DNA from: Acidobacteriota bacterium | GTDB taxonomy: Bacteria; Acidobacteriota; UBA6911 | DNA: 33,142 nucleotides | Assembly: GCA_017860135.1 (NCBI GenBank) | Contig: JAFNAG010000008.1 | Location: forward strand, 1 to 33,142 | Direction of reading: 5' to 3' | Shown: positions 16,304 to 24,336 of the stretch, one piece after another | How positions within the stretch are numbered: the stretch's first letter is position 1 | Layout of the letters: every line of letters starts with the position of its first letter | Translations under genes and position numbers: made by a program | The notes under the pieces: model-generated | The model's database searches: none | What the model saw: only the letters and a program-made list of their open reading frames with translations | Told to the model about the DNA's origin: nothing

Positions 16304-16336
16304 ATTCCGAATTCCGCATTCCGGAATCCGCATTCG
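16304..16336. repeat. ATTCCG-iterated palindromic repeat
   Basis: Four degenerate ATTCCG(A/C)-type units, partly self-complementary, lie between the secreted-protein stop and the terminator. Repeats of this kind are scattered through intergenic DNA of many environmental genomes. The adjacent 16207-16236 segment (GGAACTGGAACTTGGAGC) looks like another low-complexity repeat type. Confidence 0.45.
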
Positions 16337-16338
16337 AA

Positions 16339-17220
16339 TCACTCGCTGTATTGCAGCGCTTTCTGCTTGAATGCCTCGAGCGTCAGTCTCCCGGCCTTGT
16401 AATCGGTGATCCAGGATTTCTGCACCGTGATGATCTCCCGGCCTCTGTCCTGCCCGCCGCCGGTGACCCAATCCCCGCTGAAACTGTCGGTGAGGATCAC
16501 CACGCTGATATACTCGCCGGGCTTCACCACGGTAAGGGAATCGCCGTAATTTGCCAGGGCTTCGATGAGATATCCTTTGACCTCGGCCAGGTTGGCCATG
16601 AATTTGGCGCGGTTGGCTTCGGCTTCCTCCCGGCTTTTCTTTGCCTTCTCCTGCAGCTCCGCAACCTTCTTTTTAAGCTCCTCCTTGTCCACCTGCAGCG
16701 GCTGGGCGGGCGCGGCGGGTGCGGGAGGATTGGGAGGCGGGGCGGCGGCCTTGGCCGGCGGGGCAGTTCCAGCTCCCGCGGCGCGGGCGACCGCTACCGC
16801 CTGCCGCTCCACGTCGCGAGTGAGCCTCTCCATATCCCTGCCCGTTGTCTGCAGCGCCTCGGCATAGACGCGATCGGCGCCTTCATAATAGTTGAGAACG
16901 CGCAGTCCTGATGTCGGAATCATGAAGACGGCACCCTGGCCATACAGGTAGAACGCGTTCATGTTGGAAGTTCTCCACCCGTAGGTACCGCCCACCGCTG
17001 CACCCCCGAATGGTGTGGCCACGACACCGCGCCCGGTGGAAGGCTTAGGCTGCTGCATGCTTTGCGTGACGAAAGACAGGGTAGTGCTGAGGATCCCCTT
17101 CATGATCTCGAGTTCTTCCTGCGCTTTCTTGGTGTCGAAGAGCTCGGTCTTGGTTCCCTGGGCCCAGGAAAACGCTCCCAGGCAAATCAGGATAAGAAAG
17201 GATGCGATAAGTTTTTTCAT
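16339..17220 (-). CDS. Exported protein of unknown function, third gene of the sigma operon
   Basis: A 293-aa protein I do not recognise. Residues 1-20 form a clear signal peptide (KKLIASFLILICLGAFSWA). Residues 25-140 are a folded region including GGAAVGGTYGWRTSNMNAFY and GQGAVFMIPTSGLRVLNYYEGA. A Pro/Ala-rich linker follows at about 150-175, then a Lys/Glu-rich coiled coil (KEELKKKVAELQEKAKKSRE) and a C-terminal domain with ANYGDSLTVVKPGEYISVVI. Its start overlaps the anti-sigma stop by 4 bp, so it should be made together with the sigma and anti-sigma factors. A periplasmic role linked to signal sensing or envelope stress is an inference from context. Confidence 0.75.
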   Translation of the reverse strand: MKKLIASFLILICLGAFSWAQGTKTELFDTKKAQEELEIMKGILSTTLSFVTQSMQQPKPSTGRGVVATPFGGAAVGGTYGWRTSNMNAFYLYGQGAVFMIPTSGLRVLNYYEGADRVYAEALQTTGRDMERLTRDVERQAVAVARAAGAGTAPPAKAAAPPPNPPAPAAPAQPLQVDKEELKKKVAELQEKAKKSREEAEANRAKFMANLAEVKGYLIEALANYGDSLTVVKPGEYISVVILTDSFSGDWVTGGGQDRGREIITVQKSWITDYKAGRLTLEAFKQKALQYSE

Positions 17221-18014
17221 TTTTGATCTCCTGTAGGACGAAATCTCAGTTCGGCGACCTGTAAGAGCGTCTCGAGGACGGCATCGGTTTCACGTGTTCT
17301 TTCCTGCTGGCTTTCAATAACCCCATCGATCCTGGTTTGCACCGCGTTTACCTGCTGCTGCTGCTCCAGTGACAGTGTCCGGTACAAGTCAACCATGGAT
17401 TTTTCGTTGCCGCTCCTGAGTTCGGCGGCGGTCAGGTCGAGCCGGCCGGTGATGCGCGATTCCAGGTCGGAGAGCGACCCGGCCAGCATCAATCGCTGCT
17501 GATCGGTAAGATCTTCATGCGAGCGGGCGATTTCGAGCTGGATGTTCCGGAGCCACTCCCTGGCGGCTTCGCGGTTGTTTTCCGCCGCAGCCTGCAGGAT
17601 TTCGGCTTTGAGTGCGGCCGTGTCGATCCCTGCCGATGCGCCGCCGCGCCCGAAGCTCAGGGTCCACCCCTCCTGTTGTGCTTTAACCTGGATCCCGAAC
17701 ACTCCCAGAACGCCGAATGCGAGGATGACCGCGATCACACCGGCGGTCGCTGCCTGCCAGCGAGGCATCATCTGCCGGAAGAGCTGCCACGGCTTAAGGA
17801 TTCTTTCTTCCGGATAGACAAAGAAATGGCGCGGCGCCGGTTCTTCCTCCGCAGACTGCAGCAAGCGGACGGTTTCCGCGAAGGCATCTCTTTCGTTCCG
17901 GCAGGACGGGCATGCCGCCAGATGGCCATCCAGCGCCTTCTCTTCATCTGCGCTCAGGTCCCCCACGAGGGATCGCGAGATCCACTGCACATATTGGCTG
18001 CATCCCGAAATCAT
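17217..18014 (-). CDS. Membrane anti-sigma factor with zinc-finger (zf-HC2) domain
   Basis: A 265-aa single-pass membrane protein. The N-terminus is a zinc anti-sigma domain: C5 and H31-x3-C35-x2-C38 in GHLAACPSCRNE, the ZAS motif that holds the cognate ECF sigma factor. A transmembrane helix spans about 90-110 (AGVIAVILAFGVLGVFGIQV). The remaining 150 residues, predicted periplasmic, are mostly helical and Glu/Gln-rich (TDQQRLMLAGSLSDLESRIT, TLSLEQQQQVNAVQTRIDGV) and may form a coiled-coil sensor. It starts 19 bp after the sigma-factor stop and overlaps the next gene by 4 bp. Confidence 0.85.
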   Translation of the reverse strand: MISGCSQYVQWISRSLVGDLSADEEKALDGHLAACPSCRNERDAFAETVRLLQSAEEEPAPRHFFVYPEERILKPWQLFRQMMPRWQAATAGVIAVILAFGVLGVFGIQVKAQQEGWTLSFGRGGASAGIDTAALKAEILQAAAENNREAAREWLRNIQLEIARSHEDLTDQQRLMLAGSLSDLESRITGRLDLTAAELRSGNEKSMVDLYRTLSLEQQQQVNAVQTRIDGVIESQQERTRETDAVLETLLQVAELRFRPTGDQK

Positions 18015-18033
18015 GTTCTTACCCTCCCTGCGT

Positions 18034-18687
18034 TCACGCCTTGTTCCCCAGCCGCACCTTTAAAAGATCCAATCCCGAATAGAGCCGGGACTTGATCGTG
18101 CTGACGGGCACCCTCAAAACCGCGGCAATCTCTTCGAATGTCAGCTCCTGAAAGAACTTCAGCTCGATGACCGCACGCTGATCGACGGGCAGAAACGAGA
18201 GGGCGGTGCGCACCCGGTTGCGGCTTTCGCCGTCGAGCAGATTCTCCTCCTGGTTCCCCATGACCCGAAGCTGCGCGTCCGTCCGGGGCGGCTGACCGGC
18301 GTCGTCCAATGAGATCGGGATTCCTTGAGGACGTCGTCTGTTCCTGGATATGCAGTGATTCACGGCGATTCTGTAGAGCCAAGTCGAGAACTTCGCATCC
18401 TGCCGGAAGCGCCGGATGTTCTTGTAGGCGGAGAGGAAGATTTCCTGCGTTGCCTCCTCGGCCTCCTGCCGGTCCTGCAGCATCCTCAGCGCGACGTTGT
18501 ATACAGTCTGTTCCCATTTCAATACCAGTCGGTTGAATGCAAGGTTGTCGCCTCGCCTGCTTGCCGCCACCCAGGAGCATTCCTGGGCCGTATCCCAGGG
18601 CGCAGACGAAGATCGCTCGTGAACCCAGCCCGGATTCAGGTCTCCACCGCCGCTTCCGATCTGCTCTCTCGCCTGTTCGCCTTCCAT
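18034..18687 (-). CDS. ECF-type RNA polymerase sigma factor
   Basis: A 217-aa sigma-70-family factor. After a variable 45-residue N-terminus, region 2 is clear (AFNRLVLKWEQTVYNVALRM, EEATQEIFLSAYKNIRRFR, FSTWLYRIAVNHCISRNRRR). Region 4 is a helix-turn-helix: LSFLPVDQRAVIELKFFQEL, TFEEIAAVLRVPVSTIKSRL. There are no regions 1 or 3, as in ECF sigma factors. It heads an operon with its membrane anti-sigma factor and an exported protein and is divergent from the CYTH gene. The ATG at 18687 has no good ribosome site; because region 2 begins near residue 45, a start further in is possible, though no ATG is well placed. Confidence 0.88.
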   Translation of the reverse strand: MEGEQAREQIGSGGGDLNPGWVHERSSSAPWDTAQECSWVAASRRGDNLAFNRLVLKWEQTVYNVALRMLQDRQEAEEATQEIFLSAYKNIRRFRQDAKFSTWLYRIAVNHCISRNRRRPQGIPISLDDAGQPPRTDAQLRVMGNQEENLLDGESRNRVRTALSFLPVDQRAVIELKFFQELTFEEIAAVLRVPVSTIKSRLYSGLDLLKVRLGNKA

Positions 18688-18785
18688 CTACTGACATTTG
18701 ACATGCGCGGGAGAGAAAAAGTCGAATATTATTTTCTTCTTGCATATACACTCGGCGGGAAATTAGCTTCTTTGCAGGAGGACAC

Positions 18786-19370
18786 ATGCCGGTAGAGACG
18801 GAAATCAAGGTCCGGTTGCACAACCCGGAGGAGTTCCGGACACGGCTCCGGACACTCGGTGTTAAAATGCTTACTTCAAGGCATTTCGAGGATAATTTCG
18901 TCCTTGATTCCCCCGAAGGGAATCTCCGGTCACGGGCTTGCCTCCTGCGGGTGCGCAGGACGAGTGAGAGGGAATCTGTTACCTTTAAGGGGCCGCCGAT
19001 ACCCTCGCAGCTATTCAAGAGCCGCGAGGAACTTGAAACGACAGTGGAAAGTGCGGAGACGATGCTCGAGGTTTTCGAACGTCTGGGACTGACGGTCTGG
19101 TTCCGATATCAGAAGTTCCGGGAGGAGTACCTGGTTGTATCCGGGCCGGGGCAGGAAGGAGCGATACGCCTGGCGGTGGATATGACTCCCATCGGCGATT
19201 TTGCCGAATTGGAGGGATCGGAGGACGCAATCAGGGCAGTAGCCGGCAAGCTGGGATTCGAGGAATCCCAGTATCTGCGGGAAAGCTATTATGCCTTGTA
19301 TGCTGCTTTTTGTCGCGCGCGCGATCAGGAACCCGGCATGATGGTCTTTCCTGAATCGCCGAATTGCTGA
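18786..19370 (+). CDS. CYTH-domain protein (class IV adenylate cyclase / triphosphatase family)
   Basis: A 194-aa triphosphate-tunnel protein. The family motif ExExK is at E4, E6 and K8 (ETEIKVRL). Other tunnel residues are seen in LRSRACLLRVRR, SVTFKGPP, ELETTVE, RYQKFREEYL, RLAVDMTPIGDFAELEG and the C-terminal ESYYALY. The family includes class IV adenylate cyclases, thiamine triphosphatases and inorganic triphosphatases; sequence alone does not separate them, though this length and the GDFAELEG motif resemble the CyaB group. The start is firm, with AGGAGG 5 bp upstream. The 30-residue tail after FCRARDQ is poorly conserved in type. Confidence 0.88.
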   Translation: MPVETEIKVRLHNPEEFRTRLRTLGVKMLTSRHFEDNFVLDSPEGNLRSRACLLRVRRTSERESVTFKGPPIPSQLFKSREELETTVESAETMLEVFERLGLTVWFRYQKFREEYLVVSGPGQEGAIRLAVDMTPIGDFAELEGSEDAIRAVAGKLGFEESQYLRESYYALYAAFCRARDQEPGMMVFPESPNC

Positions 19371-19424
19371 GTAACGGGAAATGTCGTGAGTCAAGCTGCC
19401 CGGAACCATCCGGATCCGCAAATG

Positions 19425-19474
19425 GGCTCCACGAAATGCACGAATGCATGTTCGTGTCTTTCACGGTTCGGAGC
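19425..19474. repeat. Degenerate CACGAA-type inverted repeat
   Basis: CACGAA (19439-19444) and TTCGTG (19451-19456) flank TGCATG, inside wider arms GCTCC...GGAGC. It resembles the repeat at 6802-6895 in unit sequence. It lies in the 153-bp gap between the CYTH gene and asnS. Confidence 0.45.
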
Positions 19475-19523
19475 TTCCCGTGCTGCTTCGACATTATCCG
19501 AAAATCGATAGAAAGGACTGAAA

Positions 19524-20819
19524 ATGCAGCAGGCTGTCAGTATTGGAAAGATCGCCGACCACGAAGGCAGGGAAGTGGTCCTGCGGGGCTGGGTGTACAA
19601 CAAGCGCAGCAGCGGAAAACTGCAGTTCATTCTGTTGCGGGACGGCACCGGCGTCATGCAGTGCGTCGCCTTCAAGGGGAACTTCAGCCCGGAGCAGTTC
19701 GAGGCGCTTGATCGGGTTACGCAGGAATCCAGCATGGAAGTAAGCGGCAGTGTGAGGCGGGACGAGCGTGCACCGGGAGGCTTCGAGCTCGACATCACCG
19801 GGTTCCAAATTTACCAGGTTGCCGACAGCTATCCGATCACCCCCAAGGAGCACGGCACGGCATTTCTCATGGAAAACCGGCATCTCTGGCTGCGGAGTTC
19901 GCGACAGCACGCGATTCTCAAAATAAGGCACGAGATCATCCGTGCCATCCGCGACTATTTCGACGACCAGGGCTTTACACTCGTGGATACGCCGGTTTTC
20001 ACGCCGAATGCATGCGAAGGCACGACGACTCTGTTTGAAACCGAGTACTTCGGCCAGATGGCGTATCTCACGCAAAGCGGCCAGCTATACAACGAGGCCA
20101 CTGCCGCCTCCTTCGGCAAGGTGTATTGCTTCGGGCCGACGTTCCGGGCGGAGAAGTCGAAGACGCGCCGCCATCTGATGGAGTTCTGGATGGTCGAGCC
20201 GGAAGTCGCCTTTGCCGAGCTGGAAGACGCCATGGTACTGGCGGAAGGGCTGATCTGTTTCATGGTAGAGCGCGTCCTGTCGCGGCGTGGGGCGGAACTC
20301 GAGACCCTGGAGCGCGACGCGGCCCCGCTGGAAGCAGTCAAGAGGCCTTTCCCGCGGCTGTCTTACGATGACGCCGTCAAGCGGTTGCAAGCGGCGGGAT
20401 CACAAATCGAATGGGGCGGCGATTTCGGCGGAACGGACGAGACCATCCTTTCAGAACAGTCCGGCTCGCCGCTGATGGTGCATCGCTATCCGTCTCAAGT
20501 AAAAGCATTCTACATGCAGCCCGATCCTGAACGTCCGGAGGTGGCGCTCTGCGTGGATGTTCTGGCGCCAGAAGGCTATGGAGAGATCATCGGCGGCGGG
20601 CAGCGCCTCCATGATCATGATCTCCTGCTGCGGAGAATTAAAGAGCATCAGCTGCCGGTGGAGGCCTTCCAGTGGTACCTCGATCTGCGCAAATATGGGA
20701 GCGTCCCGCACTCGGGCTTCGGCATGGGGGTTGAGCGGGCCGTGGCATGGATTTGCAAGCTGGACCACCTCCGCGAGACCATTGCATTCCCCCGGATGCT
20801 GTACAAGATCTACCCCTGA
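19524..20819 (+). CDS. asnS: Asparaginyl-tRNA synthetase
   Basis: A 431-aa class IIb synthetase. Residues 1-100 are the OB-fold anticodon-binding domain ([37 protein letters not shown]). The catalytic domain carries the class II motifs: [17 protein letters not shown], then [11 protein letters not shown], motif 2 [20 protein letters not shown] and motif 3 [12 protein letters not shown]. The ACEGTT and FRAEKS(K)T patterns and the overall length indicate AsnRS rather than AspRS. It attaches Asn to tRNA(Asn). AAAGGA precedes the ATG. A glycosyltransferase gene begins 32 bp downstream on the same strand. Confidence 0.95.
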   Translation: MQQAVSIGKIADHEGREVVLRGWVYNKRSSGKLQFILLRDGTGVMQCVAFKGNFSPEQFEALDRVTQESSMEVSGSVRRDERAPGGFELDITGFQIYQVADSYPITPKEHGTAFLMENRHLWLRSSRQHAILKIRHEIIRAIRDYFDDQGFTLVDTPVFTPNACEGTTTLFETEYFGQMAYLTQSGQLYNEATAASFGKVYCFGPTFRAEKSKTRRHLMEFWMVEPEVAFAELEDAMVLAEGLICFMVERVLSRRGAELETLERDAAPLEAVKRPFPRLSYDDAVKRLQAAGSQIEWGGDFGGTDETILSEQSGSPLMVHRYPSQVKAFYMQPDPERPEVALCVDVLAPEGYGEIIGGGQRLHDHDLLLRRIKEHQLPVEAFQWYLDLRKYGSVPHSGFGMGVERAVAWICKLDHLRETIAFPRMLYKIYP

Positions 20820-20851
20820 CGGGCGGGAACATATCCGCTGCACAGGCACGC

Positions 20852-22540
20852 ATGGTTTCAGATGTGCTTTCAAAATCCCGTGCTCGAGCCTGGGTGGAGG
20901 CTCATGCTTCCTGTTGTGTGCTCATGGCTGGCGCGGCGATTGGCCTCTGCTGTTTCGCCTACTACTATTCCAGCGGGCTTACCCTGGCTCATTACGATGC
21001 GAAAGCCCATCTCCTTGTGGCGCGGCGAATCGTCGATTCCGCCGAGCCGGGATATCAGCAGATGGGCGCCCATTGGCTGCCGTTGATTCATCTTTTGTAT
21101 CTCCCGTTCGTCGTGTTTGAAGCCCAGTACCGTTCCGGCCTGTTTCCCAGCCTGATCTCCGTCTGTGCGTTCGCGCTGTCGGGGTGGCTGGTACACCGCA
21201 TCTCGCTGCACTTGACCGGGTCGCGATTGGCGGCCTTGTACGCCGCAGCTGTTTTGCTGGCGAATCCAAATCTGCAGTTCTTGCAGACTGCCCCGCTCAC
21301 CGAGCCGGTATACATGATTCTGATGCTGCTTGCGCTGGATTCGCTCCTGCGCTGGCGCGACCGGGGAGCCGGCGGAATTCCCTGGTTTCCGGCGGCGTGG
21401 GCCTCGTTGGCAGCACTCTGCCGGTATGAAGGATGGTTTTTTCTCGGCGGCGCAATCGCGTTGCTTCTGTACGACGCGGTGACCGGCCGCACCCGTTCGG
21501 TGCAGGCATTCAAGGCAGTCGCGACGTACCTTGGATGTTTCCTCGCGCCGGCGCTGGTTCACTTTGGTTACATTTATTGGAAACTGGGGGACAGTTTTTT
21601 GCACCGGGTTGTGCGGGGCACTCCGGCTCCGTATGAGACCTACGGACACGCTGTGCGGTCTGTGGTATACCATTTCGGAGAAATCATCCAGGCTGCAGCC
21701 ATTCTCCCGGCGGCAGTTGCCGTGGCGGGAATCCTGTATTGCGCGTGCAACCGCGAGCGGTTGCGGCGCTGCCTCCCCTACTTTCTGCTGTGGCTGCCTT
21801 CTGCCGTCAACATCGCCGCGCTTTACTGGGGGTTGATATATCGCGTCCGCTATTCGGTCCTGCTTCTGCCCGCAATCGCGGTTTTCGGCAGCATCGTCGC
21901 TGGCCGCGAAGTCCTGTCCAGGCGTCTGGTCATTACGGGCAGCGCCCTGGTTTTTATGCTGCCATGGATCTCGTGGCTGTTTCCCCGGACGTGGGAGTAC
22001 CATCTCCTGTATCCAGGCCCCGGGGTTCTGCTGCTTCCTGCCGCCGCGCTTTTACTGATGCTCTTGTCAACTGCGGTGCAGCGGTACAGGATGACGCTGC
22101 TGGCACTGATCGTCGTCGCCATGCAGGTTCCGGTCCTGGATGGGGAATGGCACGCGGCAGCAAAAGAAGCGCTGGAGCACTCGCACCTGGATTCCGAGCA
22201 GAAGCAACTGCTCGGGTTCCTGGGGAACCACTTCGACGGTACCCGTGTCCTGATCGATGTGGGACGCCTGGCGCCGTTGATGTATGATTCCGGCCTGCCC
22301 ATCCGGGCATTCATCTACCACGAGGGGAATGGCAAGGAGTGGGGAAAAGCCGTCGCGGACCCGCGCCGTGTGGCCGGATGGATCCTTTCCGAACAGGGGG
22401 ACGAAATCTGGGCGCTGCTTCAGGTTGACCCTGACTGGGCGGATGGGTATTCTCTTGCCGTACGGACGAAAAGTTACGTTTTATTACGACTGAATCGCGA
22501 GGAACGGAACATGCTCCCCGCGTCCGGAAAACCTGAGTGA
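20852..22540 (+). CDS. Polytopic membrane glycosyltransferase (GT39/ArnT-like)
   Basis: A 562-aa membrane protein with roughly ten hydrophobic segments, starting CCVLMAGAAIGLCCFAYYYS. After the first segment comes LAHYDAKAHLLVARRIVDS, the acidic first periplasmic loop typical of GT-C lipid-linked sugar transferases. Other fitting stretches are LTEPVYMILMLLALDSLLRW and LCRYEGWFFLGGAIALLLYD. The soluble C-terminal part (from about residue 440) has no recognised motif. Such enzymes move a sugar from a polyprenyl-phosphate carrier to lipid or protein on the outer side of the inner membrane; the substrate is unknown. The ATG at 20852 is chosen because it follows the asnS stop and keeps the first helix near the N-terminus. 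It is coupled to the next gene by a GTGA overlap. Confidence 0.78.
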   Translation: MVSDVLSKSRARAWVEAHASCCVLMAGAAIGLCCFAYYYSSGLTLAHYDAKAHLLVARRIVDSAEPGYQQMGAHWLPLIHLLYLPFVVFEAQYRSGLFPSLISVCAFALSGWLVHRISLHLTGSRLAALYAAAVLLANPNLQFLQTAPLTEPVYMILMLLALDSLLRWRDRGAGGIPWFPAAWASLAALCRYEGWFFLGGAIALLLYDAVTGRTRSVQAFKAVATYLGCFLAPALVHFGYIYWKLGDSFLHRVVRGTPAPYETYGHAVRSVVYHFGEIIQAAAILPAAVAVAGILYCACNRERLRRCLPYFLLWLPSAVNIAALYWGLIYRVRYSVLLLPAIAVFGSIVAGREVLSRRLVITGSALVFMLPWISWLFPRTWEYHLLYPGPGVLLLPAAALLLMLLSTAVQRYRMTLLALIVVAMQVPVLDGEWHAAAKEALEHSHLDSEQKQLLGFLGNHFDGTRVLIDVGRLAPLMYDSGLPIRAFIYHEGNGKEWGKAVADPRRVAGWILSEQGDEIWALLQVDPDWADGYSLAVRTKSYVLLRLNREERNMLPASGKPE

Positions 22541-23280
22541 AAGCCGAGAGAGCCGGATCCAACATCCAGAAGAAGTTCGATTTTTCCCCTCCTCGACCAC
22601 GCCCGTTTCTGGCCAGCCTGCCGGCAGGAATTGACACATACGAGGAAGGCGTCGCGCGCCTGTTTCAGTGGCGCACGGGCGTGGATTATTACGCAACGAT
22701 CGATCAGGTCGCCGACTTCATCGTCAACACCCGCCGCGGGAAAATCATCGACCTGCTCAGCGATACCGGAACCTTCGCACTGCGCCTTGCCGGCAGGAAG
22801 GCTTTCTATGGCAAGATTCACTCCTTTGACAGCAACATCACCCTGCTCGAGCGCGCCCGGCAAAGGGCGCTCATGCTGCATCTCGGGCAGTCGGTTGAGT
22901 TCCGGCAGGCGGAGGAAGCGGTGTGGCCGGTCCCGGACGGGTCCGCGGAAATCGCGGTATCCATCTTTGATCTGCACCGGCATCATGCGGCGAGCTTCTT
23001 CAAGGAAACATTCCGGATCCTGGGGCCGGAAGGTTACCTGCTGTTCTGCGAGATGATCGAGCCGGACTGTTTCCGGAACCTCGTATCCTGGACCTGGAAA
23101 AAGTTCCATCTCAGGTTCATTCAACGAAACCCTGCGGAGGCCCAAGGTGTCTATTACGACAGGGAGGAGTTGATCCGGATGATTTTCGAGGCCGGATTCC
23201 GCCAGATTGTGATCCAGGGATTAAGAGCTGCTCGTTCGCCGCATCAGGGAGTACTCAGCCTGGTCGCGGCGACCAAGTAA
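22537..23280 (+). CDS. Class I SAM-dependent methyltransferase
   Basis: A 247-aa protein. The Rossmann-fold methyltransferase core begins near residue 65: motif I is GKIIDLLSDTGTFALRLA, less glycine-rich than the usual DxGxGxG; motif II is IHSFDSNITLLERAR; motif III and after is SAEIAVSIFDLHRHHAASFF with RILGPEGYLLFCEM. The layout resembles UbiE-type methyltransferases. The GTG start overlaps the glycosyltransferase stop (GTGA), so the two are translationally coupled and probably act on the same product. The first 40 residues contain a Pro-rich stretch (FSPPRPRPF). The substrate is unknown. Confidence 0.78.
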   Translation: MKAERAGSNIQKKFDFSPPRPRPFLASLPAGIDTYEEGVARLFQWRTGVDYYATIDQVADFIVNTRRGKIIDLLSDTGTFALRLAGRKAFYGKIHSFDSNITLLERARQRALMLHLGQSVEFRQAEEAVWPVPDGSAEIAVSIFDLHRHHAASFFKETFRILGPEGYLLFCEMIEPDCFRNLVSWTWKKFHLRFIQRNPAEAQGVYYDREELIRMIFEAGFRQIVIQGLRAARSPHQGVLSLVAATK

Positions 23281-23361
23281 TCGCCAAGGGCATTCGCCCG
23301 GTGGGCTCCCGAGCGGCGGGCACATCCCGCACGCTCGACAAGAAAACAGGTGGTAAGCCTT

Positions 23362-24315
23362 ATGAAGCACAGCCATTGCGTCGCACTTCTCCTGATTCTG
23401 TTGACAGGAACACCGGTTCTGGGCAAGACCGTTACCATAAAAAAAGTGGGTGAGTTTCCGCTCTTCGTGGCGTTGAGTCCGGATGGCAGGCACGCGTATG
23501 TCACATCTTATGGCACGGGGGAGCTGATCGAAGTGGATCTGAAGGCGAGGGCCCTGACAAGGGCGGTTCCCGTCGGTGTCGCCCCGCTGGGCGTCGCATT
23601 GGCGCCGGGCGGCAAGTCCGCATTCGTGGCCTGCAGGGATTCGGGGACCGTCGCGGTGGTGGACCTCGAGAGCTTCCGGGTAGAGGCCGACATCAAGGTC
23701 GGCGCCGCGCCGAACGCCATAGCAATCGATCCCAGGGGGTATCGGGCCTACATTACAAATTATGGCCGTACCAAGGAGGGGCTCCTCCACATCATCGACA
23801 TCCAGGAGCGAAGGGTCCTCGGCACCATGAAAATGGGGACTTCGCCGATTGCTGTTGCCGTCTCCCCAACCACAGAGTTGGTGTATGTCGTCAACGGCGG
23901 CTCCAGCGATGTCTGGGTGGTCGATCCGGCGCAGCAGGCGGTGACCAAGAGGATCCCCGTCGGCGACAATCCGGATGGAATCGCCATGACACCCAACGGC
24001 GAGCGGGCCTTCGTCTCCAACAGCCAGTCGAACGACCTGTCCGTCATCGACACGAAGCTCGGCAGCGTGCTCGTGACCGTGCCGGTGGGCAAAAGCCCGT
24101 TTGGTGTGGCGGTGAGCCCCGACGGGAAGAGAGTCTTCGTTGTCAATACCCTCTCCCGCAACGTGTCTTCTTTGCCGGCCGACCTGAGCTCGCTGCAGGT
24201 AGTCAACTTCGGCGTCGAAAAGGGACCGGTCGGAATTCAGGTGGCGCCGGACGGCAGAACGATCGTCGTGGTCAACGAGCAAAGCCACTCGCTATCCGTT
24301 GTGGACGTCTTCTGA
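23362..24315 (+). CDS. Exported YVTN-family beta-propeller protein
   Basis: A 317-aa protein with an N-terminal signal peptide (about 1-21, LLLILLTGTPVLG). The mature part is about seven repeats of roughly 40 residues with the YVTN pattern: VALSPDGRHAYVTSYGTGEL, VALAPGGKSAFVACRDSGTV, IAIDPRGYRAYITNYG, VAVSPTTELVYVVNGGSSDV, IAMTPNGERAFVSNSQSNDL, VAVSPDGKRVFVVNTLSRNV and IQVAPDGRTIVVVNEQSHSL. Such propellers act as binding scaffolds outside the cytoplasm, and no catalytic motif is visible. AGGTGG precedes ATG 23362. It follows the methyltransferase by 81 bp on the same strand and is convergent with the epimerase gene. Confidence 0.88.
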   Translation: MKHSHCVALLLILLTGTPVLGKTVTIKKVGEFPLFVALSPDGRHAYVTSYGTGELIEVDLKARALTRAVPVGVAPLGVALAPGGKSAFVACRDSGTVAVVDLESFRVEADIKVGAAPNAIAIDPRGYRAYITNYGRTKEGLLHIIDIQERRVLGTMKMGTSPIAVAVSPTTELVYVVNGGSSDVWVVDPAQQAVTKRIPVGDNPDGIAMTPNGERAFVSNSQSNDLSVIDTKLGSVLVTVPVGKSPFGVAVSPDGKRVFVVNTLSRNVSSLPADLSSLQVVNFGVEKGPVGIQVAPDGRTIVVVNEQSHSLSVVDVF

Positions 24316-24336
24316 CATGCGGGCTGCGTGTGGCGC

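Noticed and set aside
18698-18703. Perfect TTGACA between the sigma-factor and CYTH genes
   Set aside because: No -10 hexamer at 15-19 bp on the plus strand; the nearest AT-rich match (TATTAT) is 23 bp away, so a promoter is not claimed.
20870-22003. 377-codon minus-strand open frame
   Set aside because: Antisense to the polytopic glycosyltransferase; Arg/Gln-rich shadow.
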